This document shows positions 8,891-16,989 of a stretch of 64,000 nucleotides of DNA, piece by piece; position 1 is the stretch's first letter; every line of letters begins with the position of its first letter. Location: contig NZ_CP048814.1 in assembly GCF_014217785.1 (NCBI RefSeq), positions 868,001-932,000 of the forward strand, written 5' to 3'. A program made the position numbers and the translations under genes. This DNA is from Rhodococcus triatomae. GTDB lineage: Bacteria > Actinomycetota > Actinomycetes > Mycobacteriales > Mycobacteriaceae. The notes beneath the pieces are model-generated. The model worked only from the letters and a program-made list of their open reading frames with translations, ran no database searches and was not told where the DNA came from.

Positions 8891-10093
8891 GTGCGTCCAC
8901 ACGTCGTCGTCATCGGCGCCGGCCCGGCCGGTCTCGTTCTCGCCCGACTACTCGAACTGCAGGGCATCACCTCGGTCGTTCTCGAGGCCCGGGACCGCGA
9001 GTACATCGAGAACCGCACCCGCGCAGGCATCCTCGAACAGCCCACCGTCGACCTCCTGCGCGACATCGGTTCGGCCGAGCGACTCGACCGCGAGGGAATG
9101 ACCCACGACGGCTTCTACCTGCGCTTCGACCGCGCGACCCATCACCTGGACTTCCACGCCCTCACCGGTGGACACGCCACCGTGTACGGCCAGCAGGAAC
9201 TGGTCAAGGATCTCGTCGCCCAGCGCCTGGCCGGCGGTGGTCCGCTCGTGTTCGGCGCCCGGGTGACCGACGTCGACCTGTCCGCCGATCACGCGCGCGT
9301 CGTCTACGAGAAGGACGGCGTGCAGACCGAGGTGGACGCCGATTTCGTTGCCGGCTGCGACGGCTTCCACGGGGTGAGCCGGCACGCGATACCGGCGGCG
9401 CTGCGCCGGGAACACACGCGCGCCTACCCGTTCTCCTGGCTCGGCATCCTCGCCCACAGCACCCCGGCGACACCGGAGGGAATGTATTGCGCCCACGAGC
9501 GAGGGCTGTCCGTACACAGCATGCGGGGCCCCCGGATCACGCGCCAATACCTGCAGGTCCCGGCCGACACCGCACTGACGGAGTGGCCGGACGAGCGGAT
9601 CTGGGACGAACTGTCCACGCGCAGCGCCGCCGACGACGCACCCGCGCTCGACCGGGGCGAGATCTTCGACCGGTCACTCGCCCCGCTGCGGAGCTTCGTG
9701 TGCGAGACGATGCAGTACCGACGCCTGTTCCTGCTGGGGGATGCCGCGCACATCGTGCCGCCGACCGGAGCCAAGGGTCTCAATCTCGCGGTGTCGGATG
9801 CGTCCACGCTCGCGTACGCGCTGGGCGCCCACCATGCGACGGGCTCCCGCACGGAAATCGAGGCGTACTCGGCTACCTGCCTGCCCAGGATCTGGCAGGC
9901 GCAACTGTTCTCGGCGACGCTCACCGCGACGCTGCACGCCGACCCGACCGACCCGATCGAGACGGGACTGCGCTTCGCGCGGCTACGCCGCTGGACCGAA
10001 TCCGAGGCCGAGCGGCGCGCGCTCGGCGAGGTCTACCTGGGGCTCCCGTTCCCCACCCCGTGGAAATACCCCGAGGCCAGCGGTGTGGCGTAG
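8891..10093 (+). CDS. PobA-like FAD-dependent aromatic hydroxylase
   Basis: 400 residues from a GTG preceded by GGAGGA with 7-base spacing; upstream in-frame ATGs would add about 30 non-homologous residues. It has the FAD dinucleotide fold (GAGPAG, residues 9-14), the CDG motif of class A hydroxylases, and GDAAHIVPPTGAKGLN from about residue 283, which is where 4-hydroxybenzoate 3-hydroxylase (394 residues) carries it. PobA makes protocatechuate from 4-hydroxybenzoate. Here the neighbours are GriI/GriH homologues, as in the platensimycin ptmB1-B3 set where a benzoate hydroxylase makes 3-amino-2,4-dihydroxybenzoate, so the substrate is more likely 3-amino-4-hydroxybenzoate. That substrate is inference. 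Iron boxes lie on both sides of the gene. Confidence 0.85.
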   Translation: MRPHVVVIGAGPAGLVLARLLELQGITSVVLEARDREYIENRTRAGILEQPTVDLLRDIGSAERLDREGMTHDGFYLRFDRATHHLDFHALTGGHATVYGQQELVKDLVAQRLAGGGPLVFGARVTDVDLSADHARVVYEKDGVQTEVDADFVAGCDGFHGVSRHAIPAALRREHTRAYPFSWLGILAHSTPATPEGMYCAHERGLSVHSMRGPRITRQYLQVPADTALTEWPDERIWDELSTRSAADDAPALDRGEIFDRSLAPLRSFVCETMQYRRLFLLGDAAHIVPPTGAKGLNLAVSDASTLAYALGAHHATGSRTEIEAYSATCLPRIWQAQLFSATLTATLHADPTDPIETGLRFARLRRWTESEAERRALGEVYLGLPFPTPWKYPEASGVA

Positions 10094-10126
10094 ATCTCGC
10101 ACCCCCGACTGCCGGTCGGTAACAAA

Positions 10127-10145
10127 TGTGTGTAGCCTACCCTAA
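10127..10145. promoter_or_regulatory. IdeR/DtxR-type iron box upstream of the GriI homologue
   Basis: TGTGTGTAGCCTACCCTAA matches the consensus at 13 of 19 positions. The stretch TAGCCTACCC is shared with the box at 34966-34984. It lies 62 bp before the proposed start at 10207. This suggests the aldolase gene has its own iron-regulated promoter in addition to read-through from the hydroxylase gene. Confidence 0.65.
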
Positions 10146-10206
10146 TCTGCCGGAGTTTCCTCCGGAGTCGTCGGGTCATACGGAGTTGACCGATTGGAGT
10201 CCTAGG

Positions 10207-11088
10207 ATGCTGACGTTGCCTGCACGCGCGCACCGGCATACCCCGAGCGGCAAGCGAATCCGGCTGTCCCGGATCTCGGACCACCGGACCGGTCGCACCC
10301 TCGTCGTCCCGCTGGACCACTCGGTCACCGTCGGCCCGCTGGGCAGCGCCGACCACGCCGACACCTTGATCCGGACCCTGGCCGACGCCGGTGCCGACGC
10401 CGTCGTCCTGCATCGCGGCCGCGCCAGGCACGTCGATCCCGACGCCTTCGCGAACATGGGGCTGATCGTGCACCTGTCCGCGGGAACCACCATGAGCATC
10501 GACACCCACGCCAAGACCCTGGTCGCCGGGGTGGAAGACGCGCTCCGGATGGGCGCGGACGCGGTGAGTGTCCACGTCAACATCGGTTCGGCCACCGAAC
10601 GGGTTCAGCTCGAGGACTTCGGACGGATCTCGGCGGAGTGCGAGACGCTCGGCGTCCCCCTGCTTGCGATGATGTATGCCCGCGGAGCGGGACGCAGCGG
10701 TATGCCCACCGCGGCCGAGCTCGCCCACCTCGCGTCGATCGCGACCGATCTGGGTGCCGACATGGTCAAACTCGACTACAGCGGATCCAGCGAGACGATG
10801 CGGGCGGTGGCGGCGAGCTGCCCGCTGCCGATCTGCGTCGCGGGCGGTGACCGTGCGGGCGACGACCAGGACGTCGTCGCGCTCGCCGCCGAGATCATGG
10901 ATTCGGGAGTTGCGGGCCTGAGCTTCGGACGCAACATCTTCGAGGCCACCCACCCGCACGGAGTCGCCTCCGCGCTGGCACACCTGGTCCACGACCGCGG
11001 GTCTGCCGGGAATCGCACCGGCACAGGCACTCACAATGCGGTGATCGGCGAGCGAATCGACGTCGCCGCCCAGCTCGAGACCGCCTGA
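10207..11088 (+). CDS. GriI/ADH-synthase-type aldolase for 3-amino-4-hydroxybenzoate
   Basis: 293 residues, ATG start with GGAG 7 bases upstream; the frame is open to 10126 but that start would lie inside the iron box. It belongs to the class I aldolase family of archaeal 2-amino-3,7-dideoxy-D-threo-hept-6-ulosonate synthase. Asp37 (PLDHS), Tyr157 (MMYARG) and the Schiff-base Lys188 (MVKLDYSG) line up with the catalytic Asp, Tyr and Lys of that enzyme. In Streptomyces, GriI condenses aspartate semialdehyde with dihydroxyacetone phosphate as the first step to 3-amino-4-hydroxybenzoate. The next gene is the GriH partner, so that pathway is far more likely here than archaeal-style dehydroquinate synthesis. 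Confidence 0.85.
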   Translation: MLTLPARAHRHTPSGKRIRLSRISDHRTGRTLVVPLDHSVTVGPLGSADHADTLIRTLADAGADAVVLHRGRARHVDPDAFANMGLIVHLSAGTTMSIDTHAKTLVAGVEDALRMGADAVSVHVNIGSATERVQLEDFGRISAECETLGVPLLAMMYARGAGRSGMPTAAELAHLASIATDLGADMVKLDYSGSSETMRAVAASCPLPICVAGGDRAGDDQDVVALAAEIMDSGVAGLSFGRNIFEATHPHGVASALAHLVHDRGSAGNRTGTGTHNAVIGERIDVAAQLETA

Positions 11089-11150
11089 GACTCGACACCG
11101 CCCGAAACCCGCCCGCCGCACGCGGGTGTCATCCCAGATCGAAGACCGCT

Positions 11151-12356
11151 ATGAAGGGAATACGTCCCACGATGGACAGCACAATCGTCACCGACCAGAT
11201 CGTCCCGTTGGCCGGTGCCGGAACCGACCTGCGCCGCACCCCGGTGAGCCGGGAAGGCCACTTCGGCTGGCTCGACGTCCGGGCGCTGGACGAGGCCCTC
11301 CTCCCCGCCGTCGTCCAGGCGGCCCTGCACCATCGCATCGACGGACTGGTCGCCGACGACCCCCGGGTGTTCGACGGCCTGCCGCCGACCATCCGGCGGA
11401 TCCTCCTGGTGGATGCCCCGGCCGTCGACGACTTCCCTTACGAGGACGCCGATCTCGTCGTGGTCGCCGACCGCGCGGACGCCCGGTCCCCCCACATCGG
11501 CCACACACCGGATCGCGGCGTCCACGTCGTCGTCTCCGATGCCGCGAGCCTGCAGGAAGCCTGCGAGGTCGTCCGCGAAGTGCCGTGGACGTTGCTCACC
11601 TTCACCGATCCGACGAAGATCCCACTCGAGATCGTGATCGCCGCCGCCGAGAACTCCGGCGGCCGCACCGTCACCACGGTCACCGACGTCGAGGACGCCG
11701 AGATCGTCAAGCTCGTCCTCGAGCACGGCTCCGACGGACTGCTGCTCGCGCCGCGCTCGGCCGACGACGTCGCCCGGCTCGCGAACATCGTCGAACACCA
11801 GCCCGAGCACATGGAACTGTCGGTCCTGGTCGTGGACAAGATCGAGCACATCGGGATGGGCGATCGCGCGTGTATCGACACCTGCTCGCTGCTGGAGAAG
11901 GACGAGGGATGCCTCATCGGCTCGTTCTCGACCGGCATGTTCCTGTCCTGCAGCGAAACCCATCCGCTGCCCTACATGCCGACGCGGCCCTTCCGCTGGA
12001 ACGCCGGCGCGGTGCACTCGTACGTGCTCGGCCCGGAGAACCGCACCCGCTACGTCAGCGAGCTGCAGGCCGGCTTCCCGATCCTCGCCGTCCGTTCCGA
12101 CGGCAGCGTGCGCGAGGTACGCATCGGCCGGGTGAAGATCGAGAAGCGTCCACTGCTGTCGATCACCGCGACCGCACCGAACGGCAAGACCGTCAACGTC
12201 ATCACCCAGGACGACTGGCACGTGCGCCTGCTCGGCCCGGGTGGGTCGGTGAACAACGTCACCGAGTTGTCCGCGGGCGACGAGCTGCTCGGCTACGTCC
12301 CGAGCGAGGCACGCCACGTCGGATTGCCGATCACCGAGTTCTGCGACGAACGGTAG
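11151..12356 (+). CDS. GriH/3-dehydroquinate-synthase-II family cyclase
   Basis: 401 residues from ATG 11151, or 394 from ATG 11172, which has AAGGGA 12 bases upstream; neither ribosome site is ideal. The central signature GMGDRACIDTC followed by EGCLIGS and RPFRWNAGAVHSY is that of DHQ synthase II. In archaea the family makes 3-dehydroquinate with NAD. GriH instead cyclises and aromatises the GriI product to 3-amino-4-hydroxybenzoate. The enzyme sits 62 bases after the aldolase gene and 4 bases before the flavin monooxygenase gene, in one operon with an adenylating protein that could activate the aromatic acid. Confidence 0.85.
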   Translation: MKGIRPTMDSTIVTDQIVPLAGAGTDLRRTPVSREGHFGWLDVRALDEALLPAVVQAALHHRIDGLVADDPRVFDGLPPTIRRILLVDAPAVDDFPYEDADLVVVADRADARSPHIGHTPDRGVHVVVSDAASLQEACEVVREVPWTLLTFTDPTKIPLEIVIAAAENSGGRTVTTVTDVEDAEIVKLVLEHGSDGLLLAPRSADDVARLANIVEHQPEHMELSVLVVDKIEHIGMGDRACIDTCSLLEKDEGCLIGSFSTGMFLSCSETHPLPYMPTRPFRWNAGAVHSYVLGPENRTRYVSELQAGFPILAVRSDGSVREVRIGRVKIEKRPLLSITATAPNGKTVNVITQDDWHVRLLGPGGSVNNVTELSAGDELLGYVPSEARHVGLPITEFCDER

Positions 12357-12360
12357 CTCC

Positions 12361-13476
12361 GTGGATCATCCGGACATCCTCTGGTACATCGGCGCGAACG
12401 ACGGTGCGGTGCCGTGGGATCCGCGGCACCGCGACACGCCGTCGTTCGAGGCGCTGCGCCACCAGGCCCGCACCCTCGACCGGCTCGGGTTCTTCGGTGC
12501 CCTGACCACGGCACGCGAGGCCGTCGCACTGGTGGGCGACACCGAGCGGCTGCGTTTCGTGGTGCCGGAGTACCCGGGCGTCAAGCCGCCGGCACTGATG
12601 GCGGAGCAGGCGCAGGTGTTCGATCACTACTCGGGCGGCCGGTTGATCTTCAACCAGGTCAACGGAGCGGATCCGGTGCTGGCGCGGTACGGCCTGTTCC
12701 ACCCGAAGGACGAACGCTATGCGCGTTCGGTGGAGTACTGGACGCAGGTGCGCAAGCTCTACCTGGACGAGGCCGACGCGTTCACCGGCGACCACTTCGA
12801 GTACGGACCGCGGTACAAGCCCGAGATCCCCGGTCCCCGCCAACCCGGCGGGGTACCGATCTGGGGTACCGGGGCGTCACCGGCCGGAATCGACCACGCC
12901 GCCGAGGTTCTCGATGCGTACCTGACGTTCATGGGCCCGGTCGACGAGATGTCCACCCTGTTCACCAAGGTCCGCAAGGCGGCAGCCGAGACCGGTCGCA
13001 GCATGCGCTTCGGCGTGCTGGCCTCGGTGATCGTGCGGGAGACCGAGGACGAGGCGTGGGAGCGGTTCGAGTGGCAACTCGCGAACACCTCACCGGAGTC
13101 GGTTCTCGCCACCGCGGACCGCAATCTCGTGAGCTTCGGGTTCGACCCGCTCGAGGCCCTCACCTCACCGGACGCTCAGGTCCGGGCACGGATCGAGGCG
13201 TTGCGCTCCGGACGCCTGCCGACCCGCGCGGATCTCGAGTTCGCCCCGAACATGGCGGCCGGCCTCACCACCTGGACGGCGGCCGAGCCGCCGTTCGACG
13301 TGGCCGGCAAGGGCACCGGAACCTACCTGGTGGGCAGCGCCGACAACGTCGCCGCTCGCATGCAGGAGATGCAGGACGCCCTCGGAATCGACATCTGGAT
13401 CCTGTCCGGATGGCCGCTCGCCGCAGAGGCGGAGAACACCGCGCGTCTGCTCTTCCCCCGCCTGGGAGTTCGGTGA
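12361..13476 (+). CDS. luciferase-like (LLM) flavin-dependent monooxygenase, SsuD-like
   Basis: 371 residues from a GTG 4 bases after the previous stop. It has the bacterial-luciferase/alkanesulfonate-monooxygenase TIM-barrel features: an FFGALT stretch near residue 45, YSGGRLIFNQVNG near residue 90, and PIWGTGASP near residue 165. These enzymes use reduced FMN and oxygen; no reductase is encoded next to it. It overlaps the A-PCP-TE gene by 4 bases, so it probably acts on the aromatic unit or on the carrier-bound or finished siderophore, for example by oxidation or N-oxygenation. The reaction cannot be deduced from sequence. It could be a sulfonate scavenging enzyme, but the operon argues against that. 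Confidence 0.8.
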   Translation: MDHPDILWYIGANDGAVPWDPRHRDTPSFEALRHQARTLDRLGFFGALTTAREAVALVGDTERLRFVVPEYPGVKPPALMAEQAQVFDHYSGGRLIFNQVNGADPVLARYGLFHPKDERYARSVEYWTQVRKLYLDEADAFTGDHFEYGPRYKPEIPGPRQPGGVPIWGTGASPAGIDHAAEVLDAYLTFMGPVDEMSTLFTKVRKAAAETGRSMRFGVLASVIVRETEDEAWERFEWQLANTSPESVLATADRNLVSFGFDPLEALTSPDAQVRARIEALRSGRLPTRADLEFAPNMAAGLTTWTAAEPPFDVAGKGTGTYLVGSADNVAARMQEMQDALGIDIWILSGWPLAAEAENTARLLFPRLGVR

Positions 13477-16040
13477 ACCAGGACCCGACGGTGCGGCGGG
13501 ACGTGGCGGTCCCGTGGAGTTCGATTCGAGAACGCTTCGGCGAGATCGTCGCCGACCACGGCGTCCGTCCGGCCGTGGTGTGCGGGAACGAGACGATCAC
13601 CTACCGGGACCTGCACGCGCGCGCCACCGGCACCGCCCGTTCGCTGGTCTCCGACGACGACCGGCGCCCGGTGGCACTCGACACCGAGAGCAGCCTCGAC
13701 TGTGTCGTCGCGATCGTGTCCGTCCTGCTGTCCGGTCGCCCGCTGGTGTTGCTCGACTCCCAGCTCCCCGAGGAGCGCCGGGCGGCGATCGTGCGTGGGG
13801 CCGACGCACTCCGGCTGTCCCCGAAGACCTTCCCGACCCCGACGTCCACGGGCACACTGCCGCCGGTCGCGCACTCGGACTGCGCCGTTCTGCTGTTCAC
13901 GTCCGGCTCCACCGGACAACCGAAATCGGTGATCCAAGGACAGCGTCTGTGGCTCAACCAGGCAGTGGACTTCCACCGCACCCTGGGCATCGGCCCCGGT
14001 GACCGCATCGGGATGGCGCTGCCGCTCAGCTTCGGTGGCGGGATGGACGTGGTCGTGCACGCCCTGCTCAACGGAGCCACCCTCGACGTCCTCGACCCGC
14101 GTGAGCGGGGCATCGACGCGGTGCCTGCCTGGATCGCCGGCCACCGTCCGACGACACTGCACGCCACCCCGTCACTGCTCCGCCGGATCGTGGCCGCCTG
14201 CACCGAGCCCGCGCCGGAGCTGCGGTTGGTCACGACGTGCGGGGAAGCGATCCACGGCCGCGACGTCCGGTCCATGCGGACCGTTCTCGGTGACCACATC
14301 GGCTTCTGCAACCTGTCCGGCTCGTCCGAGACGGGCAATCTCGCGTTCCACGAACTTCCGGCCGGCGCGGCCGTGCCGGACCGCGTCCTTCCCGCCGGCC
14401 ACCCGGCCACCAACAAGACGGTGCTCCTGCTCGACGCGGACGGTGAGCCGGTGCCCGCGGGCGTGATCGGCGAGATCGTCCTCGAATCCCGTTATCTCGC
14501 CGAGGGATACCGCAGTGGTGATGCCGGCCGATTCACCGATCTGGGCAACGGCGTCCGCCGCTACCGGACGGGCGACCTGGCCCGACGGGACGACGACGGC
14601 ACGCTGCACCTGATCGGCCGGGCCGACGACGCGGTGAAGATCCGGGGATACCTGGTCGAGGTCGCCGAGATCGAGACCGCGGTGCTCCGGCACCCGGGCG
14701 TCGCCGAATGTGCCGTGCTCGCAGACAAGCGGGACCACCGGGAGCACCTGGCCGTGTTCTACGCGCCGGCGCCACACTCCCCCGCCCCGGCTGCATCGGA
14801 GGTGCGGACGCACCTGGCCCGGCTCCTGCCCTCGTGGATGATGCCCACCCACCTCGTCGTCACCACCGCCCTTCCCCGGACCGAACGCGGGAAGATCGAC
14901 CGGTCCCGGCTCGTGATCCCGGACGTCCCCCGTGACCTGGCACCGGCGCGCACGTCGGTGGAGGGCGTGGTGGCCGCGCAGTGGGCGCAGGCACTGGGGC
15001 TGGACACCGTCGGGCGCCACGAGGACCCGTTCGCACTGGGTGCGGATTCGCTCGCCCTCCAGCGGGTCCTCGCCGCCCTGGCGGACCGTTACGGCAGCAG
15101 GATTTCCGTGGGCCGGGCACTTGCCGACCCCACACCCGCCGGGATCGCAACGCAGATAGGCGCATCCCGGCGACGCGGTGCGCTCCCCGCGACGGCACTC
15201 CTGCGCGGCGGCCTTCCGCCGACGGCACTCCTGCGCGGCGGCCTTCCGCCGACGGCACTCCTGCGCGGCGGCCTTCCGCCGACGGCCGTTCTCCTCGATC
15301 GGGGCGAGCAACCGTTGTGGTGCTTCTGCGGAGCGGGCGGAAACACGTCGTCGTTCGTATCGCTGGCCCGTGAGGTCGCCGGTGACTACACCACGTACGC
15401 ACTACAGCAGCAGGGGCTGGAGAATCGGGCACTCCCCGATTTCGCCGTGGCCGCGATGGTCCGGCGCCATCTGGTCACCATTCGCGCGCAGCAGCCGCAC
15501 GGTCCGTACCGGCTCGTCGGGCACTCGCTCGGCGGGTTGCTGGCGCTCGAGACCGCGCGGGTCCTGGTCGGCAGCGGCGAGCGGGTGCAGTCGCTGACGA
15601 TTCTGGACACGCTGCTGCCGGGGGCGATCGTGGCCGCGCGCACGCCGATGACGGCGGACGATCTGCGGGAACGTCTCGTCGCCACCGACGAGCACCGCGC
15701 GGTCCCCCCGCTGGCCACCAGACTGCGCACGCACTGGCAGGTCTACACCGCGGGCCTGCTGCAACGGGATCCGCTGCTGCAGGAGAAGGTGTTCTGGGAG
15801 TTGGGATTGCGGGTCGGGAACCGGCATCACGCTCGTCCCTGGCGCGGAGACGCCACGGTCTATCTCACCGCCGACAACTCCGACGACCCCGCCTGGTGGT
15901 CCGCACTGGTGACCGGGAACCTCGAGACCGTCCGGGTGCCCGGGGACCATCTGTCGGTGCTCCGTGCACCGGTCGTGACGGACGTGGCCGCGCGAATCCG
16001 CGCTCGCGAGAATGTCACGACGAATCCGCGGACCTTCTGA
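13473..16040 (+). CDS. A-PCP-thioesterase NRPS protein with non-amino-acid pocket
   Basis: 855 residues, GTG start overlapping the previous stop (GTGA). Adenylation domain about 20-500: LFTSGSTG phosphate loop, YRTGDLARR, and the GKIDRSRL lysine. Carrier domain: GADSL with Ser526. Thioesterase from about 610: GHSLGG with Ser685 and a catalytic His at 826. There is no condensation domain. The A4 region reads LSFGGGMDVV, so Gly replaces the Asp that holds the alpha-amino group in amino-acid-activating domains; an aryl acid or other non-alpha-amino acid is expected, probably the product of the neighbouring GriI/GriH genes. A linker of three exact 10-residue repeats joins PCP and TE. Since neither large NRPS ends in a thioesterase, this protein may also release the final product. 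Confidence 0.85.
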   Translation: MNQDPTVRRDVAVPWSSIRERFGEIVADHGVRPAVVCGNETITYRDLHARATGTARSLVSDDDRRPVALDTESSLDCVVAIVSVLLSGRPLVLLDSQLPEERRAAIVRGADALRLSPKTFPTPTSTGTLPPVAHSDCAVLLFTSGSTGQPKSVIQGQRLWLNQAVDFHRTLGIGPGDRIGMALPLSFGGGMDVVVHALLNGATLDVLDPRERGIDAVPAWIAGHRPTTLHATPSLLRRIVAACTEPAPELRLVTTCGEAIHGRDVRSMRTVLGDHIGFCNLSGSSETGNLAFHELPAGAAVPDRVLPAGHPATNKTVLLLDADGEPVPAGVIGEIVLESRYLAEGYRSGDAGRFTDLGNGVRRYRTGDLARRDDDGTLHLIGRADDAVKIRGYLVEVAEIETAVLRHPGVAECAVLADKRDHREHLAVFYAPAPHSPAPAASEVRTHLARLLPSWMMPTHLVVTTALPRTERGKIDRSRLVIPDVPRDLAPARTSVEGVVAAQWAQALGLDTVGRHEDPFALGADSLALQRVLAALADRYGSRISVGRALADPTPAGIATQIGASRRRGALPATALLRGGLPPTALLRGGLPPTALLRGGLPPTAVLLDRGEQPLWCFCGAGGNTSSFVSLAREVAGDYTTYALQQQGLENRALPDFAVAAMVRRHLVTIRAQQPHGPYRLVGHSLGGLLALETARVLVGSGERVQSLTILDTLLPGAIVAARTPMTADDLRERLVATDEHRAVPPLATRLRTHWQVYTAGLLQRDPLLQEKVFWELGLRVGNRHHARPWRGDATVYLTADNSDDPAWWSALVTGNLETVRVPGDHLSVLRAPVVTDVAARIRARENVTTNPRTF
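15191..15286 (+). repeat. three exact 30-bp tandem repeats in the PCP-TE linker
   Basis: Units at 15191-15220, 15221-15250 and 15251-15280 are identical, with a 6-base start of a fourth. Each encodes TALLRGGLPP in frame (residues 574-603). Being a multiple of three, copy number can change without breaking the gene, altering only linker length between carrier and thioesterase. Confidence 0.95.
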
Positions 16041-16079
16041 CTACCTCGCCCTCGAAGGTTCGACAGCACGGGACGCAGA

Positions 16080-16093
16080 ACGTCCGCGGACGT
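16080..16093. terminator. short palindrome between convergent genes
   Basis: ACGTCCGCGGACGT is a perfect 14-bp palindrome in the 79-bp gap between the convergent A-PCP-TE and glycosyltransferase genes. It may help termination; there is no T-run. Nothing else is visible in the gap. Confidence 0.3.
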
Positions 16094-16119
16094 GCAGTGT
16101 GTGCTCACCCGAACGAGAT

Positions 16120-16989
16120 TCAACGCCTCGCCGCGGCCTCCACGACCTTGCGGCCGACGAACCGCACCGACTCGGTGCCCCGTTGCCGACGCAGGACGGC
16201 GAGTGCGGCGCGCGACGCCCGCAGGGTGCGCGTCGCCCTCGGGCCTTCGGGCCACAGCAGTCCCTCGAGCTTCCGTTCCGGAACAGGGTCGTGACCGCGA
16301 GCTCGCGCATATCGCTCGGCCACGGCGAGGTGGACCTTCCGCTGCGCGGCGGAATGCACGGTGCTGACCTGGTCGTCGTGAATCCGGTACCGGTATCCGC
16401 GGACCGGGAGATTCGCGAGCGTGCCGACCTCCGTCAGCCGCGTCCACATCTCGTAGTCTTCGGCGTGCCGGGCGGACTCGTCGAAGTACAGGCCGGCGCG
16501 GCGGATCGGCGCCATCCGGAGCAGCACGGACGGCCCACAGTGGCAGCTCGCCAGACTCAGCCGCTCCCGGCAGGCCGCGTCGGTGGCCGGCATGCGGATA
16601 CGGGCACTCTCGGTGCCGTCGGGGAACACCAGGACGTAGTCGGTGCCGACGCTCACCAGCCGGGGGTCGGCGGCCATCGCGGCGAGTTGTGCCTCGATGC
16701 GCCCGCGCACCATCCAGTCGTCGGCGTCCAGCCGGGCCACGAACTCACCGCGGGCCTCGTCCAGACCCCGGTTGAGGGTCGCGACCAGGCCCCGATTGTC
16801 CTGGTGCAGCACCCTGATCCGCCGGTCGTCGTAGCTCGCGAGGACGGCCGCCGTGTCGTCCGTGGAACCGTCGTCGATCACCAGGATCTCCACCGACGGG
16901 CCCACCGTGGACAGGACGGAGTCCATCATCTCGCCGACGAATCGCCCGGCGTCGAACGCCGGGATCAGCACGGTCACGGTCGGTGTCAT
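16120..16989 (-). CDS. family-2 glycosyltransferase
   Basis: 289 residues. The GT-A domain begins at residue 4 (VTVLIPAFDAG), with IDDGSTDD near residue 40, the metal-binding RLDADDW near residue 90, and the family's HAEDYEMW motif near residue 185, which carries the probable catalytic acid. The ATG at 16989 overlaps the flippase stop by 4 bases, so it is the last gene of the long minus-strand operon. It resembles enzymes adding sugars to lipid-linked or exported polysaccharides. Donor and acceptor are unknown. A C-terminal stretch rich in Arg and Ala (ending VEAAARR) could touch the membrane. Confidence 0.8.
   Translation of the reverse strand: MTPTVTVLIPAFDAGRFVGEMMDSVLSTVGPSVEILVIDDGSTDDTAAVLASYDDRRIRVLHQDNRGLVATLNRGLDEARGEFVARLDADDWMVRGRIEAQLAAMAADPRLVSVGTDYVLVFPDGTESARIRMPATDAACRERLSLASCHCGPSVLLRMAPIRRAGLYFDESARHAEDYEMWTRLTEVGTLANLPVRGYRYRIHDDQVSTVHSAAQRKVHLAVAERYARARGHDPVPERKLEGLLWPEGPRATRTLRASRAALAVLRRQRGTESVRFVGRKVVEAAARR

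Noticed and set aside
10126..10206. ATG 10126 as start of the GriI-like aldolase
   Set aside because: It would place the start inside the iron box and add 27 residues with no similarity to the family; ATG 10207 has a good ribosome site.
11151..12356. Housekeeping dehydroquinate synthase role for the DHQS-II homologue
   Set aside because: Actinobacteria normally use AroB for this step, and the gene is paired with the aldolase and NRPS genes inside an iron-box operon.
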